Below are positions 39,672 to 50,734 of a stretch of DNA of 64,000 nt, in pieces. Origin of the DNA: Pelagomonas calceolata (Eukaryota > Sar > Pelagophyceae > Pelagomonadales > Pelagomonadaceae). The DNA is taken from contig CAKKNE010000006.1 in NCBI GenBank assembly GCA_918797485.1, forward strand, positions 3,782,001 to 3,846,000, read 5' to 3'. Below the pieces are notes generated by a model that saw nothing but the letters and a program-made list of their open reading frames with translations, was not told the origin of the DNA and did no database searches. A program made the position numbers and the translations under genes. Numbering within the stretch: position 1 is the stretch's first letter; every line of letters begins with the position of its first letter.

Positions 39672-40174
39672 GTTTCGTTCGGCGGTGGCGATCGCGCAGA
39701 GCGCTAATAAGACGTGGAGGAGGCGCGCCAGTAGCCCTTTGCTCCGCTTCTGCAGTGCGAAGCGATGCTAATCAGTGGAGGAGGCGTGCGAAGCGATGCA
39801 GCGGAGCAGCAGCCTTTGTGTGCGGCACGAGCTATTTAAATGCAGCGTAGCTGCCCCTGGTGGTAAATTTATGCGCGGAGACGCAGACGACCTCAAAAAA
39901 TCGAGAGCCTACGGGTTTTCAGCGTGGCTGGAAAGCGCTCAGCGGTGCAAATTCAGGCCTGTTTTTGATCGGAATGTTAGAGACAGCATGGCGAGGTTAA
40001 ATGCTTGGCATTATCTCTTGGCATTGGACCAAGAGCATGAGTGATTGTGGTCCTTGCTCACGTTAGAATTACGCGTGCGCTTCGATACGGACTGCCAACA
40101 ACCCAAATCCTTCAGAACAGAACGATTTTGCATCGCTTCGCGCCGGCAGAGCGCAAAAAGCACAGCACTGCAAA
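39672..40174. other. Divergent intergenic region, HAD phosphatase/GT41-GT25
   Basis: No gene seen. A short imperfect direct repeat (GTGGAGGAGGCG at 39713 and 39773; TGCGAAGCGATGC at 39757 and 39786) is present. No promoter palindrome found. Confidence 0.5.
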
Positions 40175-42896
40175 ATGAGAGCAGCAGCAATCATCCTGTC
40201 GCTCGCGTGCACGGAGGCGTGGGCGAGCCCGCGGCATCATCATGACAGAAAGCTGGTGCTGCGAAAAAGCGGGGGCGAGGAAAGCCTCGCCGCCGGCGTC
40301 GCCCGCGCCGCCGCATTGGTCGACGCGAAGCAGCTCGACGAAGCCGAAGCGCTGCTCCTGGAATTGAGAGCAAGAGATGCTAGAAGAGCCGACCTGCCGC
40401 CGGAACTGCGCCGCGGCTTCGCGCATTTGTTTGAAGCGCGCGCGGACGAAAACGAGGACGACGCTGGGCCGTGCGACGCGCTGGCCGCATTAGCGGCGGA
40501 CGCCGAGGACTGGGAGGCCGTGTACGACGCCTGCCGCCAGGCCATGGCGCGGGGCGGCGCGACGGATAGACGGAGAGCCCTCGCGCTGCGCGCGCGGCGG
40601 TCGACGTGGCGCGGCCTCGAGGAAGACGACGGCGATGCTAAGGATACGAAGGACGCCGCGGAGCTCGTCGAGGCGGGCGCGGTGCCGCCCTTCTCGGCGC
40701 TGAGTTTGGGTGTGTCCGGCGAGGGCTGCGCGCGGCGCGGCCGGTTGAACCTCGAGGAGGCGATCGCGGCCGCGAAAACGACGTCGTCGGACAAACGAGC
40801 GCCGCGCCGCGCGGGCGGTCGGCGCCGGGAAAATGAAGCTCCCGACAAGCCGTCGGTGGCCTTCCTGACGCCCGACGCCACCGGAGCGCACCCCTTATCT
40901 CAATTACTACCGTCCGCGCTGTGCGCCCTCGACGAGACCGAGTTTCGGAATATTGTCTTGGTGACGCTCTGCGCCGACGACGGCTCACCCGAGAGGAGGC
41001 GCGTCGAGAAGGGCTGCGACGTCGTCGTCGACGGCGAAACGGCGACGACCGAGGAAATCGCGAACGCGATCCGGGATTTGAACGTGGACGTGCTCGTGGA
41101 TATGTGCGGCCACGCCGGGTCGAGCGACGTCGTCGAGATTATTGCAAGGAGACCCGCCCGCATCCAGGTCGTGGGCGGGCTCGGGACGCCGGCGCCCATG
41201 GGAGGCACGGGCATCTACGACTACGCGCTGGCGGATGCGGTGGTTGCGCCGGCGCGGCTGCGGGCGGCGGCGGGCTGGGCGCCCGACGAGCACCGGGCGG
41301 TGCTCGTGCCGCACACGTACCAGGTCGGCGACGCCGAGGCCTACAAGCGCCACGAGCTGAACTACAAGGAGAGCCGCGAGCCCACGTCCCGCAAGGACCA
41401 CGGCCTGCGCGACGACGCCGTCGTGCTAGCGTGCATGAACCGGCCCCACAAGGTTGATTGTACAAGCTTCGACGCCTGGGTGCGTATTGTCAAGGAGCTC
41501 GCGCACGGCGCTCCCGCGGTCGACACGCAGCTTTGGTTGTACGCGCCCGGGAGCGATTCTGGTAATTCGCTGCGGACGCGGGCGCTCGCACGGGCCGCGA
41601 AAACTTTGCCGGGTGGCGAGGAGGAGGCCCGGGACCGGTTGGTGTTCGCGGGGCGCGAGGACCGGCCGGCGCACCTCGAGCGGCTGCGCCACGCGGACCT
41701 CGCCCTGGACACGCGCGCCTACAACAGCCACACGCTCGCGGCGGACTACGCCTGGGCCGGCGTGCCGCTGTGCACGGCGCTGTGCGACGCCGAGCCGCGC
41801 TGGGTGTGATGCGGCGTCCTTTTTGAGTATCGTCGACGCCATCGAGCAAACATGTCAACGCACGCAGGCGTCGCGCGTCGGCGCCTCGGTCACGCTCGCG
41901 GCGGCGCGGCACGAGGGCGCGCGCGGCCTCGTCGCCGACGACTGGGACGGCGCCTTCGCGGCGAACGTGTTGCGCCTCGCGCGCGACGGCGACGAGCGCC
42001 GGCGGCTGAGCGTCGCGCTGCGGCGGGGGCGGGTCGACGCGCCGCTCTTCTCGGCGAGGAGGTGGGCGCAAGGCTTTGAAAGAGCTATCTCCAAGATGGA
42101 CCTGACGGGAGATATCGAACTGCCGGTGCCCGTCGACAGCTGCCACGCCATCGTCCTGGGCAGCGCGCCGCGGCGGGTCGAGAGCTACGAGCGCCTCGTG
42201 GCGTCGTGCCCCGAGATCAAGCGGCACAAGGCCGTGGAAGGGAAGGACGCCCACGCGCTGAGTCGCGCGCTGAAGGACCTCGGCGTGCGCCTCGCGACGG
42301 ACGTCTGGCAGGCGACGGTGGGCCAGGTGGCCTGCCTGTGCTCCCACGCGCAGCTGTGGCGCCGGTTCGCGCACTGCCCGAAGCCCTTCTTCGTCGTCCT
42401 CGAGGACGACGCGGTCCTGCCCAACGGGCCGGACGCGTTCCGGGAGGCCGTGGATCAGGTCTGCCGGGGCCCGGATTTTGATGTGTGCTACCTCTACGTC
42501 TACCCCGACCACTGGCCGCAGCCGCCGAAGAAGCTTAATCCATCAAAGGTCCGCGTCGCCACGACGGAGGGCTTCCGCACGTGGTGTTTGTTAGCCTACG
42601 CTGTGAGTCGAGAGGGCGCCCGCAAGCTCCAGCACCTGATCGAGACGGAAGAGGTCTACGCGCCTATTGATTGTATGGTCGCCGACTGGGGCCAGCGCGG
42701 TTTACTAAACGTGCGCTGCGTCGACAGCCAGGGCATCGCCGAGAACGCGGGCCAGTTGGATATGCGCGTGCCGCAGAAGGACGCGCTCCCGTCGAACATC
42801 TGGGGCACGGGAGACTTCAAGGGCGGCGAGCCCGTCAAGAGCCACGCCATGCCCGTGGCGTCGGGGCGCGCGGACAGTGATGGGTTCGTGGACTAA
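40175..42896 (+). CDS. Secretory GT41 (OGT/SPINDLY-like)-GT25 fusion glycosyltransferase
   Basis: Exons 40175-41803 and 41868-42896 give 885 residues. A signal peptide (MRAAAIILSLACTEAWAS) leads. The GT41 half (about 225-610) has VDVLVDMCGHAGSSDVVEI, ARRPARIQVVGGLGTPAPMG, VLVPHTYQVGDA, LACMNRPHKVDCTSFDAW and ADLALDTRAYNSHTLAADYA, then after the intron ASRVGASVTLAA and PLFSARRWAQGFE. The GT25 half (about 635-850) has CHAIVLGSAPRRVESYERL, FFVVLEDDAVLPNG (DDA metal motif) and PIDCMVADW. GT41 enzymes add O-GlcNAc or O-fucose; GT25 enzymes add galactose (collagen/LPS type). A two-step glycan builder in the secretory pathway is the inference. Confidence 0.85.
41804..41867 (+). other. Introner-like intron in GT41-GT25 gene
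   Basis: 64 bp, GTGTGATGCGG...CAACGCACGCAG, phase 0, joining AEPRW to ASRVGASV, which restores the GT41 C-terminus. It contains CGTCGACGCCATCGAGCA, part of the shared introner core. Confidence 0.88.
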
Positions 42897-42910
42897 ATTT
42901 AGTTGTGTTT

Positions 42911-44062
42911 CTACTGGGGTAGCGTCGCACTCAAGAACCGCGACTCGACGGCCTCGAGCGTCTCCGACGGTCCAAAGCAGGGCTTCTTTTGGCGTGGAGG
43001 TTCGTCGCCGTCTTCGGCAGCGGTCGTTGGCCTCGGGCGGGCGGGGGGCAGGGGCGTGGTCGGTGGAAGCGAGCCGGGCACCGGGCGCGTTCGTCGACGC
43101 CGACCGGCGGCCGGCGCTGCGGGGGTCGTGGGGCCGCCGATAGGTAGGTGAAACGGCGTCGTCGCGGCGCGCGCGCGCGTAGTAGAGGCCTTGAGCTCAG
43201 TAGTCGCGGGCGGCGCCGATATAGGCGATGCGCTCGATTCGGGTCTCTTCTTGTTGGCGGCGGGCGGCATCGGCGCGGCCTCTTCTTCGGCGAAGGGCCG
43301 CGGCGACGTGAGCGACGCGGGCACGGCGGCGGCTCGCACACCATCTGGTGTTAAATGCCACTCGCCCGCGAGCACGACCTTGTGCGGCCGCCCCGTTAAC
43401 ACAGCATGACCACCCCTCGGCAGGATCAGCATCGTATCTCCCGGCCCAAATTCGTCATACTGCAACAAACCGCGGTTCAAACAACCTAACAAAGCGTCGG
43501 CCTCGAATTGTAATAGACGCGCGTCGGCGGCGTCGCCAAATGATTCGGCGGCGAGGGCTTCGCGCGCCGCGTGGAGGCAGTTCGCGACCGGCCGCGGGAC
43601 GCCCAACACGCGGTTCTGGCCCGCGACGTGGTGATAGACGACGGCTTGCGTTCGAAGTCGCAGTGCGCCGGCGTGAGCCCGCCCGCCCAGCCAGCATCAA
43701 AAATAGCGGCGGTCCGCGTCGCCCGCCATCGATCGTCCGCGCGGCCCGAAGGTCCATCCTTCACTCGGGGGGCACACCGTCTCCACGCGTGCGGTCGCGG
43801 CGAGCGTCTCGCAGTAGGCCTCCAGCTCGGACCCGGCGCGCATGAGTCCGTCGTCGACCATGCCGGGGTCGTTCGCGCACGACCGAAGCGAGTCCAAATC
43901 AACGAAAGCTTTGATGACAGCGTTGGTCATAGTCTCTGAGAGGCTTTGCGCACGACACCAGCGCGCGAGCTCGGCCATGATGAAATGAAAAAAGTCTCGG
44001 AGAGGCTCTCCGCTCGAGAGCTCAAAAACGTCGCGCGCTTGATCGTTTTGCTGTGGCTTCAA
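42911..44062 (-). CDS. Protein of unknown function, disordered C-terminus (frame changes)
   Basis: An N-terminal segment from the Met at 44062 (FELSSGEPLRDFFHFIMAELARW, AVIKAFVDLDSLRS) is globular and helical. A middle segment in another frame (DFERKPSSITTSR) and a third frame (RVLGVPRPVANCLHAAREALA, EFGPGDTMLILPRGGHAVLTG, KVVLAGEWHLT) continue it. A Pro/Arg/Thr-rich disordered tail follows, ending RFLSATLPQ. The ordered part looks like one domain interrupted by at least two indels. No family recognised. The stop is 14 bp from the stop of the convergent glycosyltransferase gene. Confidence 0.5.
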
Positions 44063-44409
44063 GACTTAATAATAACTCAGGAGAAACCGCCCCCGACGCT
44101 AAATCGCAAGAGCTAAAGCAATCTAGATTTGCTGCGGCGTGAAAACCCGTCTCGCATGAAAAAGCAATGCTCCGCAAGCCCTAGCATCTCTAAAGCGGGC
44201 CGCCAGACGGGTCAGACACGCCTCCGTAGCATCGGGCGTCGAGGAGGGAGAGCAGCGCTGTGTGTGCAGCAAGAGAGCATAGCGGCATTAGCGGCACAAG
44301 AAGGGGCAGCGCCGCGCAAAACGGAACGAACCAGCTCGCCTGCGACGAGCGCTGCATCGATCAGAAGAGCGCCGGACAAAGGGCAGCATCAATGCCAAAC
44401 CACTAACAA
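44063..44409. other. Divergent intergenic region
   Basis: No gene or promoter palindrome recognised between the starts at 44062 (minus) and 44410 (plus). Confidence 0.5.
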
Positions 44410-46800
44410 ATGGGCAAAAAGCCGCCCCCCGAGACGCCCGAGGAGAAGGCCGCGCGCAAGCAGGCCGAGGCGGCGCGCTTTGGACAGGGAAATCAAATAG
44501 AGTCCTTGGTCGAGGCCGCGGGCTGCTCGTGCAAGGGACTGCGGTTGCGGGACGCGATAAAGTCCGCTATACTTGGCGAGATCCCCGAGTTCTTCGAGAA
44601 GGACGAGGAAAGATTAATGAGACCTGTGCGCGCGCAGCTGCCGGCCTGGGACCCGAAGGACAAGACGCGGCGCATGTTGGATGATTACTCGGAGATCGTG
44701 TCGGAGTTGCGGCGCGAGGAGATCAACCAGGACCGCGCGAACACGTTGCGCGTCGCGGGCCACGTGCAAAAACTCATAAAAGGCCCGGGGCCTCCTTCGG
44801 TAAGAAAGGTCGACCTCATAAAGAGGCACGCGCGGGGCGAAGGGTTGACCGTGCCCGAGTACTTGTCCGAGAAGAAGCGGGAGGACTCGAAGAAGATTGT
44901 CAGGAAGCGGTTCAAGCTGAAGGAGCTCGGCAGGCGCATCACGGCCGAGGCCAACGACCCGCGGCCGTCGCGCGGCAGGTGCGTATTGGGGCGAGGCCGT
45001 ATTTTATCACGCTTAGGATCGCGGGCCAAGGCGTTGGCGGCGAAGCGGCTCAAAAAGGCGAAGCGCAAGGGGCTCAGGGCCATGGTCCTGTCGGAGTTGG
45101 TCTATTGCAGTCATTTGGTGGGCTTCGCCACTTCCAGATGGACAACCCCCTCAAGATCGTGGAGCGGACTTGTATTGGGCCGGCGACCGGACGGCGCGCG
45201 ACAAAGCTGAATTGATCAAGGCGGGCATCACGCACATTGTGAATTGTTCTCAAAACATACCGAACCGCTACCCGCGGCAGTTCGTCTATTGCGCGTCAGC
45301 GTGGCGGGGGTCCAAGGCCCGTCAAAACATTTTGTACGAGGAGTACTGCATGGCCGCCGCCTTCATCAAGGACGCCTTGGAGTTGGGCGGTCGGGTCCTC
45401 GTCACGTGCGCCACGGGCTACGACAGTTCGGCCTGCGCGTTGCTCGCGTATTTGATCAAGGTGCGGGAAATGCCCCTCGCGCCGGCCTACAAAGTCCTGA
45501 AGGTGCAGGAGCCGTTGCTTGAGCTATCTAGGTCAAACACGCTCTTCATCACGCTCTTTGAGATCGAATGCTATAAGGCGACGTCCATCCGAAAGCATAA
45601 AGATCTCGCGACGCCCGTCTTTACGCTCGTGCGCCAGTACGTGCCCTGGGAGCAGCCCGGGGGCCTCGGGAGCTACTACGCGTTCGGGAACGTGCAGATG
45701 GCGTCGATGCGCGAGTTCGCCTTCGGGCGCGCGCCGCTCGTCGAGCCGCGGAACCCGGCCGCGCCCAAGAAACGGCTGGCCATACACAAGGCGGTGTATC
45801 ATGGCGTCAAGGCCATCTATATGAAGGTAAGGACGGGCCTGAAGGGCTACCAGGAGGCGACCACCACCGCTATCTGCACCGGGCCCCTAGAACGACGGGA
45901 GCGGCGCCGCGCGGCGAAGCGGCGCATCACGCACTACGACGCGACGCGCGACGACCCGCCGCGGCCCTGGCCCCGCACGCCGCGGGAGGCCACGCTCGGG
46001 GCGCAGGGCGCGCTCGTGCGGCCGCCGAGCGCCGGCGACGGCAAGGCGCGGCCGAGGAGCGCCGCGGCGGTCTTCCCCGACATGGACGTCGGCTGGCAGG
46101 GCGTGCCGCGCCTCTCGCGGCCGCCGACGCTCTGGACCGCGCCTGAACAAAAGGCGAAACCCCTCGTGCGGCCGCCGTCGCGCCCGGGCAGCCGACGCAA
46201 GAAGGCGCGGCCCGCGTCGGCGCCGGCGGGGCGCCGCCGCCGCCGCGCGAAGGTTCAATTGCTGGAACCGCTCCCGACGGTGCCGCAGGATGCTGCCGCT
46301 TCAATCGAGGACCGCGTCGACGGGCTCGTGGCCGTGCAGCTGCCGCCTCTCGCGGAGTCGTCCGAAAGTTTCCCGCCGACGCCGCAACTCTCCGCGCGGC
46401 CGGCGACGGCCGGCGGACGGTCGGCCGAGGCATCGATGGCCTCCGACTCGCTCTTGAGTTGGCAGCCGGGCCTGTTTCTCCAGCCTTCACTGGAAGAGTC
46501 GCTCGCGTCGCTGGCGTCCGAGGAAAGCGCGAACTACTGGGCGAAGCGGCGGAGCTCGCGCGACGACAAAACGGAGGGCGAGCTCTGCGCCGCGATCGCC
46601 CGGCGGGACCACGACGCCTTCGAAATGGGGAAATGAGCCTTGGCGAAGGCGACCGCGTCCTCGTGCTGCGCGAGGAGATGTCGCGAGAACCGGGCTGGGT
46701 GTTTGCCACGTGCGGCGACGATTGTGGATACGTGCCGCGGAACTACGCCCGTGCGGATATGCCGGGCGTTGCCGTGACGAGCGAGTCGACGGCGACGGCA
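44410..46800 (+). CDS. Inactive dual-specificity phosphatase-like protein with SH3 domain
   Basis: A basic, helical N-terminal part (about 1-190, KKPPPETPEEKAARKQAEA) is followed, after frame changes near 45050-45190, by a DSP fold: HFQMDNPLKIVER, AELIKAGITHIVNCSQNIPN, GRVLVTCATGYDSSACALLAYLI. The catalytic HCX5R loop is TCATGYDS: His is Thr and Arg is Ser, so the enzyme should be inactive (STYX-like). A long basic, Pro-rich linker precedes an SH3 domain in another frame (MSLGEGDRVLVLREE, GWVFATCGDDCGYVPRNYA; 46633-46767). Probably a scaffold that binds phosphoproteins and Pro-rich partners. The true 3' end is unclear. Confidence 0.65.
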
Positions 46801-46835
46801 TCTCGGCGTCGGCGTTTTATCGGATGTTTTATCTG

Positions 46836-47427
46836 TCATTCTCGGGACCCTGAGGCGCTGTGGCGCTTCTTAGTGCGAGGGAAGGAACCCTTCAGGCTAA
46901 GCCCCCCGAGGGGCGGCGTCGGCATAGACCTGCGTGGCGAGTGTCGCGGCGACGGCGTGGCGGGGTCTCGTGCGCGTATGAAGGCAGCTCGGGACGCCGC
47001 AATAAGAACCAAATCAAAGGTCACTTGGAGGGACGGCGCGCCGTGCTTCCGCGGCCACGGCGCGAGCGTCGCGGCCAGTAGAGGCAAGTCGAGTTGCTTC
47101 CCTGACGTCACCTCGGACAGGGGCACGGCGACGGTGCCGAGGAAGTCGTCGCCCGTCACGGTGTCGTCGTCCCAGCACTCCAATACCACAACACAGAGCT
47201 CCGGTGCGGCCAACGCTTGCGTGAACTCGGCGTCCCACTGCGGCGCGACCGAGTTCTGGACGGTCTTGGTCTTCCACCAGTCGCGGCAGTCCTGCGGCGG
47301 CCCGCCCGCGACGCGCGCCCGGCAATACACGTCCGGCGTCTTCTGCGCGCGCCGCGGCGAGGTACTCATTCTTGTCCTGGCGCTTCGTCTCCTTGTGGAA
47401 CTGGAGCTTGCCCGCGCAGCAACCCAT
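46836..47427 (-). CDS. Lipid-anchored C2-domain protein
   Basis: Starts MGCCAGKLQF: Gly2 for N-myristoylation with adjacent Cys for palmitoylation. After a one-base frame change near 47340 the C2 domain reads KTPDVYCRARVAGG, WWKTKTVQNSVAPQWDAEF, CVVVLECWDDDTVTGDDFLG and TVAVPLSEV, with Asp residues in the Ca2+-binding loops. The tail is basic and likely disordered. The protein would sit on the plasma or another membrane and respond to Ca2+ or phospholipid. It is divergent from the small membrane protein at 47881. Confidence 0.75.
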
Positions 47428-47645
47428 TTTTTTTAGAAATTGTACTTAGCGGTCACGATGACGCCGCGACGCGCGGTATCCGCTTAGGATTGAGAAACTT
47501 TAGGAACTGCTCTAGAATTGAGATATGGCGCGTCACGGAGCGAGATCGCGAAGTGGCTCTGTCCGCGAGTCTTTGAGGAGGCTCACGCGTGGTAATTACG
47601 CGCGGCGCGTCTCAGCGACGGAGGCTTGTTGGATTATATTTCTGG

Positions 47646-47668
47646 GCTAGCGGCCTGTAAGACACTAG
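47646..47668. promoter_or_regulatory. Palindromic promoter element, copy 12 (C2/47881 gene)
   Basis: GCTAG, CGGCCTGTAAGACA, CTAG; reverse copy in a 453-bp divergent gap, 219 bp from the C2 start and 213 bp from the 47881 start. Confidence 0.72.
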
Positions 47669-47880
47669 AAGCAGCTTGCAGGTCGACGCATCTCGCAGTG
47701 TGCCTCGCACACGAATAGTTAGGCTGTGTGGAGTACGATTTAACATAATAGCAACGAAAATCATCGGCGTGCATCGAACGCTGCGCTCTGAGCGGGCTTG
47801 TGGCGCTCTACAACAGCGCTGTCGGAGAGGCATAGCTTTGCAGCAAGCGCACGTAGCAGCACAGCAGCAGCCTAGCAACG

Positions 47881-48147
47881 ATGCCGCAACCCGCCGGTGT
47901 AGTAGCAGAAATGATGCGCACGGTCGTCTACTGCGCGAGCCTCGTGACCGTGACCGTGCTGGTCTGCCGACGGGACCTCGTGCCCGAGGGCCTGCGGGGC
48001 AAGCTGCCCGACTCCCTGGAGCCGTACGAGCCCGCGACCGAGCGGACGCGGCAGCTCTTCATCTTGGCGCTCATCGGCGGCGCGGCGTTCTTCATGCGCT
48101 TCAAGGGCGGATGGATGCACCAGGACGGCGGACGGTCGACATCGTGA
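47881..48147 (+). CDS. Small two-span membrane protein
   Basis: 88 residues with two hydrophobic segments (about 12-30, MRTVVYCASLVTVTVLVC; and about 58-74, FILALIGGAAFF). The loop between is charged. The stop is 20 bp from the convergent glycosyltransferase stop. A promoter palindrome lies 213 bp upstream, which supports it being a real gene. No family recognised. Confidence 0.55.
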   Translation: MPQPAGVVAEMMRTVVYCASLVTVTVLVCRRDLVPEGLRGKLPDSLEPYEPATERTRQLFILALIGGAAFFMRFKGGWMHQDGGRSTS

Positions 48148-48167
48148 TACCACCATTAGACCATCGT

Positions 48168-49753
48168 TTACGCGTGAACCCGCGCTGGTCGTCGCGTGCC
48201 GTAGGCCGAGAACGCCTCGTCCTCCGGTTCCTGACGACACCGACACCGCCACGCCGCGGCCAGGACGCCGGGCAGGAGGAAGAGGAGCCACCCGACCGAA
48301 ACGCCGGACGACGGCGGCGTTTCTTCAAGTGGAGGTAGCTGCCCGAGGACCCTGTCGGCGCCGACGTGCAGGAGCCCGAGCATTCCCAGCAAATCCGACT
48401 TGTCGACGGCGTCGTCGTCGCCCTCGGGGCCTCCACTAAGGTCGGCCACGACGACGTCGGCGCGCCAGCCGCCGCCCACATCATAACGGAAGCGCCGCGT
48501 GGCGCCCGCGTCGATGTTCGAGTGCACGAAGTGCTGGCGCGCGAGGTCGTACTTGTCCCGGCAGAAGCGGAACTCGGGGCAGCGCTTCTGGCGCCCGCCG
48601 CAGGTCATCTTCAGCGCCTTCCACTCGTTCTTGTCGATGTGCAGCGCCTCCTGGTACGTGAAGTTGCGGTAGATCTCGCCGTCGTATTCCATGCAACCCG
48701 CGGCGCCCGCCATGCCCAGCACGGCGTGCCAGAGCGAGTACTGGTCCTTGAAGCCGCACCGCCGCTCGAGCCACTCCTGTGTTTTGAGACGCTCTTCATT
48801 TTGCTCGATGGCGTAGACTCTCCGCGCATCGGCGCCCCCACGTTTGCGTACTCACGCTTCGACGCTCGACGCCATCGACGCGAGAGGCGATGGCGTGAAA
48901 AGAAATCGGACGCCGCCCGCGCGCCTTGAGGAAGATCCGAGACAAAGCCACGTCCCTTAGATAAAACGTGTCGCCGTGCAGGTGCCAGAAGAGGCTCTGG
49001 TCCCGCGCGTTCTCGAAGAGCACGTCGACCACGTCGTCATAGTGCACCTTGCGAAACAACGAAGGCACGGAGGAGAAGAGGGCATCGGGCCTCACGTAGG
49101 CGTCCATGTCCACGTAGTACAGGCCCGTAACATAAGGATCGGCGAGCAACCGGTAGGCCGCGAGCATCTTCGCGTGGTGGTTGCTGGACTTCTGCCGCGG
49201 CGACCCGTAGTAGCTCTGCTTGAGTCGCCTACTATATAGCGATTGCTTCTGCTTTGAGGCTCTACAGCCGTCGCCGCTCTTGGCGGCGACGATCTTGGGC
49301 AGCTCGCCGATCCAGATTGAAAGGCGGTGTCTTGTCGAAGACGCCCACATTACTTTATTAATGAAGTAGGGCCACAGTCTAAACACGTAGTCGACGTTGT
49401 TCGCAATTAACAAGAGAGAGGGCGACGGGTCCGTCTGTTCGGTCGCCAGGGCACACAGCCGCGGTTTGCTGGAGAAGGCGTGCGCTTTAGAACCAGTCAG
49501 CGCGTGGGGCACCGCCGTCCACGCTTTCCCATTGTCGAAGCGCAGGTCGAGGCGCGGGCCCACGCTGCTCGCTCCCATCGAAACCAGGCCGGCGCGGGGC
49601 GGCGGCACGACCGTCGACGTTACCAGGATCGTCCATCCAGCAGAAGGCCGTGTTCGGTTTTGATTTGCATTTCTCGCGGTAGCTTGCCAAGTCCGCGGCG
49701 TAGTCTAGGCATGCTACGGTGCCCAGCAGCGGCAGGAGCCGTAAGGGTGTCAT
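48168..49753 (-). CDS. Putative membrane-anchored glycosyltransferase (one intron)
   Basis: Starts MTPLRLLPLLGTVACLDYA (signal peptide); a one-base frame change near 49620 leads to the main frame. The core has LLLIANNVDYVFRLWPYF, KMLAAYRLLADPYVTGLYYV, a DMD metal motif (YYVDMDAYV) and FENARDQSLFWHLHGDTFYLRD, typical of GT-A type nucleotide-sugar transferases. After the intron (48777-48855) come EWLERRCGFKDQYSLWHAVL and a C-terminal membrane span (VGWLLFLLPGVLAAAW). It is probably a Golgi/ER type-I enzyme with a C-terminal anchor. The exact family and sugar are unknown. Confidence 0.65.
48777..48855 (-). other. Introner-like intron in glycosyltransferase gene
   Basis: 79 bp, GTGAGTACGC...CTCAAAACACAG, phase 0. 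The shared core GCGTCGATGGCGTCG lies just upstream of this donor, so the true donor could be up to about 35 bp earlier. Confidence 0.65.
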
Positions 49754-49928
49754 CCTATCTGCTCGTGTGGGGCAGCCCGAATCTGAGTGGGCCCCCTGTG
49801 TGTTGTTACGGCTGCTCCTTCCGCTGCCTACCGCTCGTATGGACCATGTAGTGTGAGTGTCTAGCAGCAAATGTGGCCGGGCAGCGCGAGATTGCGCGTG
49901 CTGGCCTGTGCTGGGAAATCGTGTGCTT

Positions 49929-49952
49929 GCTAGTGTCTTACATGCCGCTAGC
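49929..49952. promoter_or_regulatory. Palindromic promoter element, copy 13 (glycosyltransferase/MsrB)
   Basis: GCTAG, TGTCTTACATGCCG, CTAGC: identical to the copy at 31036. It is in a 399-bp divergent gap, 176 bp from the glycosyltransferase start and 201 bp from MsrB. Confidence 0.75.
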
Positions 49953-50152
49953 TCGATCACGCCAGCTTGCTAGCTTTTCAGGCTCAGCGCTGCTTAATTT
50001 GCAGAGATTAGGCCATTTTCACGACCCCAGTAGTCGTCTCCGCGAGCCCTGCGAGCGTACGTGGCTCCAAGAGCTTGTGAGAGCCCGCTCTCTTAACTTG
50101 GGCCCAAGGTGTGATACGTCGTCATCAAAGCACTCATTTACGCTGCTCGAAG

Positions 50153-50734
50153 ATGCCAAAGTGGTCCATGGCGCTTCTGCTCGCGCTTCGCCGCGGCGCC
50201 AGCCTCACACCCGTAATACGCCGCCGCTGCGGTCGCGCCTTGGCCAGCCTGCCCAAAGATGATGCCGGCTGGATGACGGAGCTCTCGCCGAATCAATTCG
50301 CGGTGCTGCGCCAGAAGGCGACGGAGCCGCCCGGTTACTCTGAAGGTACCGAGGGCGAGCTTGAGCACGACCTCAAGCGTGATTACGGTACGAAATACCC
50401 GGACGTCGGCGTGTACGAGTGCGCGGGCTGTCGGGAGCCCTTGTACTTTGCTCGCACGAAATTCAACAGTGGTTGCGGCTGGCCGGCTTTTTACGACGGC
50501 ATACCCGGAGCGATCCGCGAGGTGCCCGATGCCGACGGGATGCGCGTAGAGATCGTCTGCGCGAAATGCGACGGACACCTCGGTCACGTCTTCAAGAACG
50601 AGGGCTTCCCGACCCCGACCGACGAACGCCACTGCGTCAACGGTATTAGTTTGAGATACGAGCCCGCGGGGTATCAGCCGGACGACACGCCGAAGCTTCC
50701 GGCGGCTCTGGTGCCGAAGCCGATTCCTCCGTGA
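50153..50734 (+). CDS. msrB: Peptide-methionine (R)-S-oxide reductase MsrB
   Basis: 193 residues. Basic, Arg/Leu-rich N-terminus (about 1-30) suggests a mitochondrial or plastid transit peptide. The MsrB fold (about 40-175) has zinc ligands C90, C93, C136 and C139 in two CxxC pairs (CAGC, CAKC), the substrate loop NSGCGWPAF (C108) and the catalytic Cys C161 in ERHCVNGISL. It reduces methionine-R-sulfoxide in proteins using thioredoxin. All functional residues are present; length is typical. Confidence 0.96.
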   Translation: MPKWSMALLLALRRGASLTPVIRRRCGRALASLPKDDAGWMTELSPNQFAVLRQKATEPPGYSEGTEGELEHDLKRDYGTKYPDVGVYECAGCREPLYFARTKFNSGCGWPAFYDGIPGAIREVPDADGMRVEIVCAKCDGHLGHVFKNEGFPTPTDERHCVNGISLRYEPAGYQPDDTPKLPAALVPKPIPP

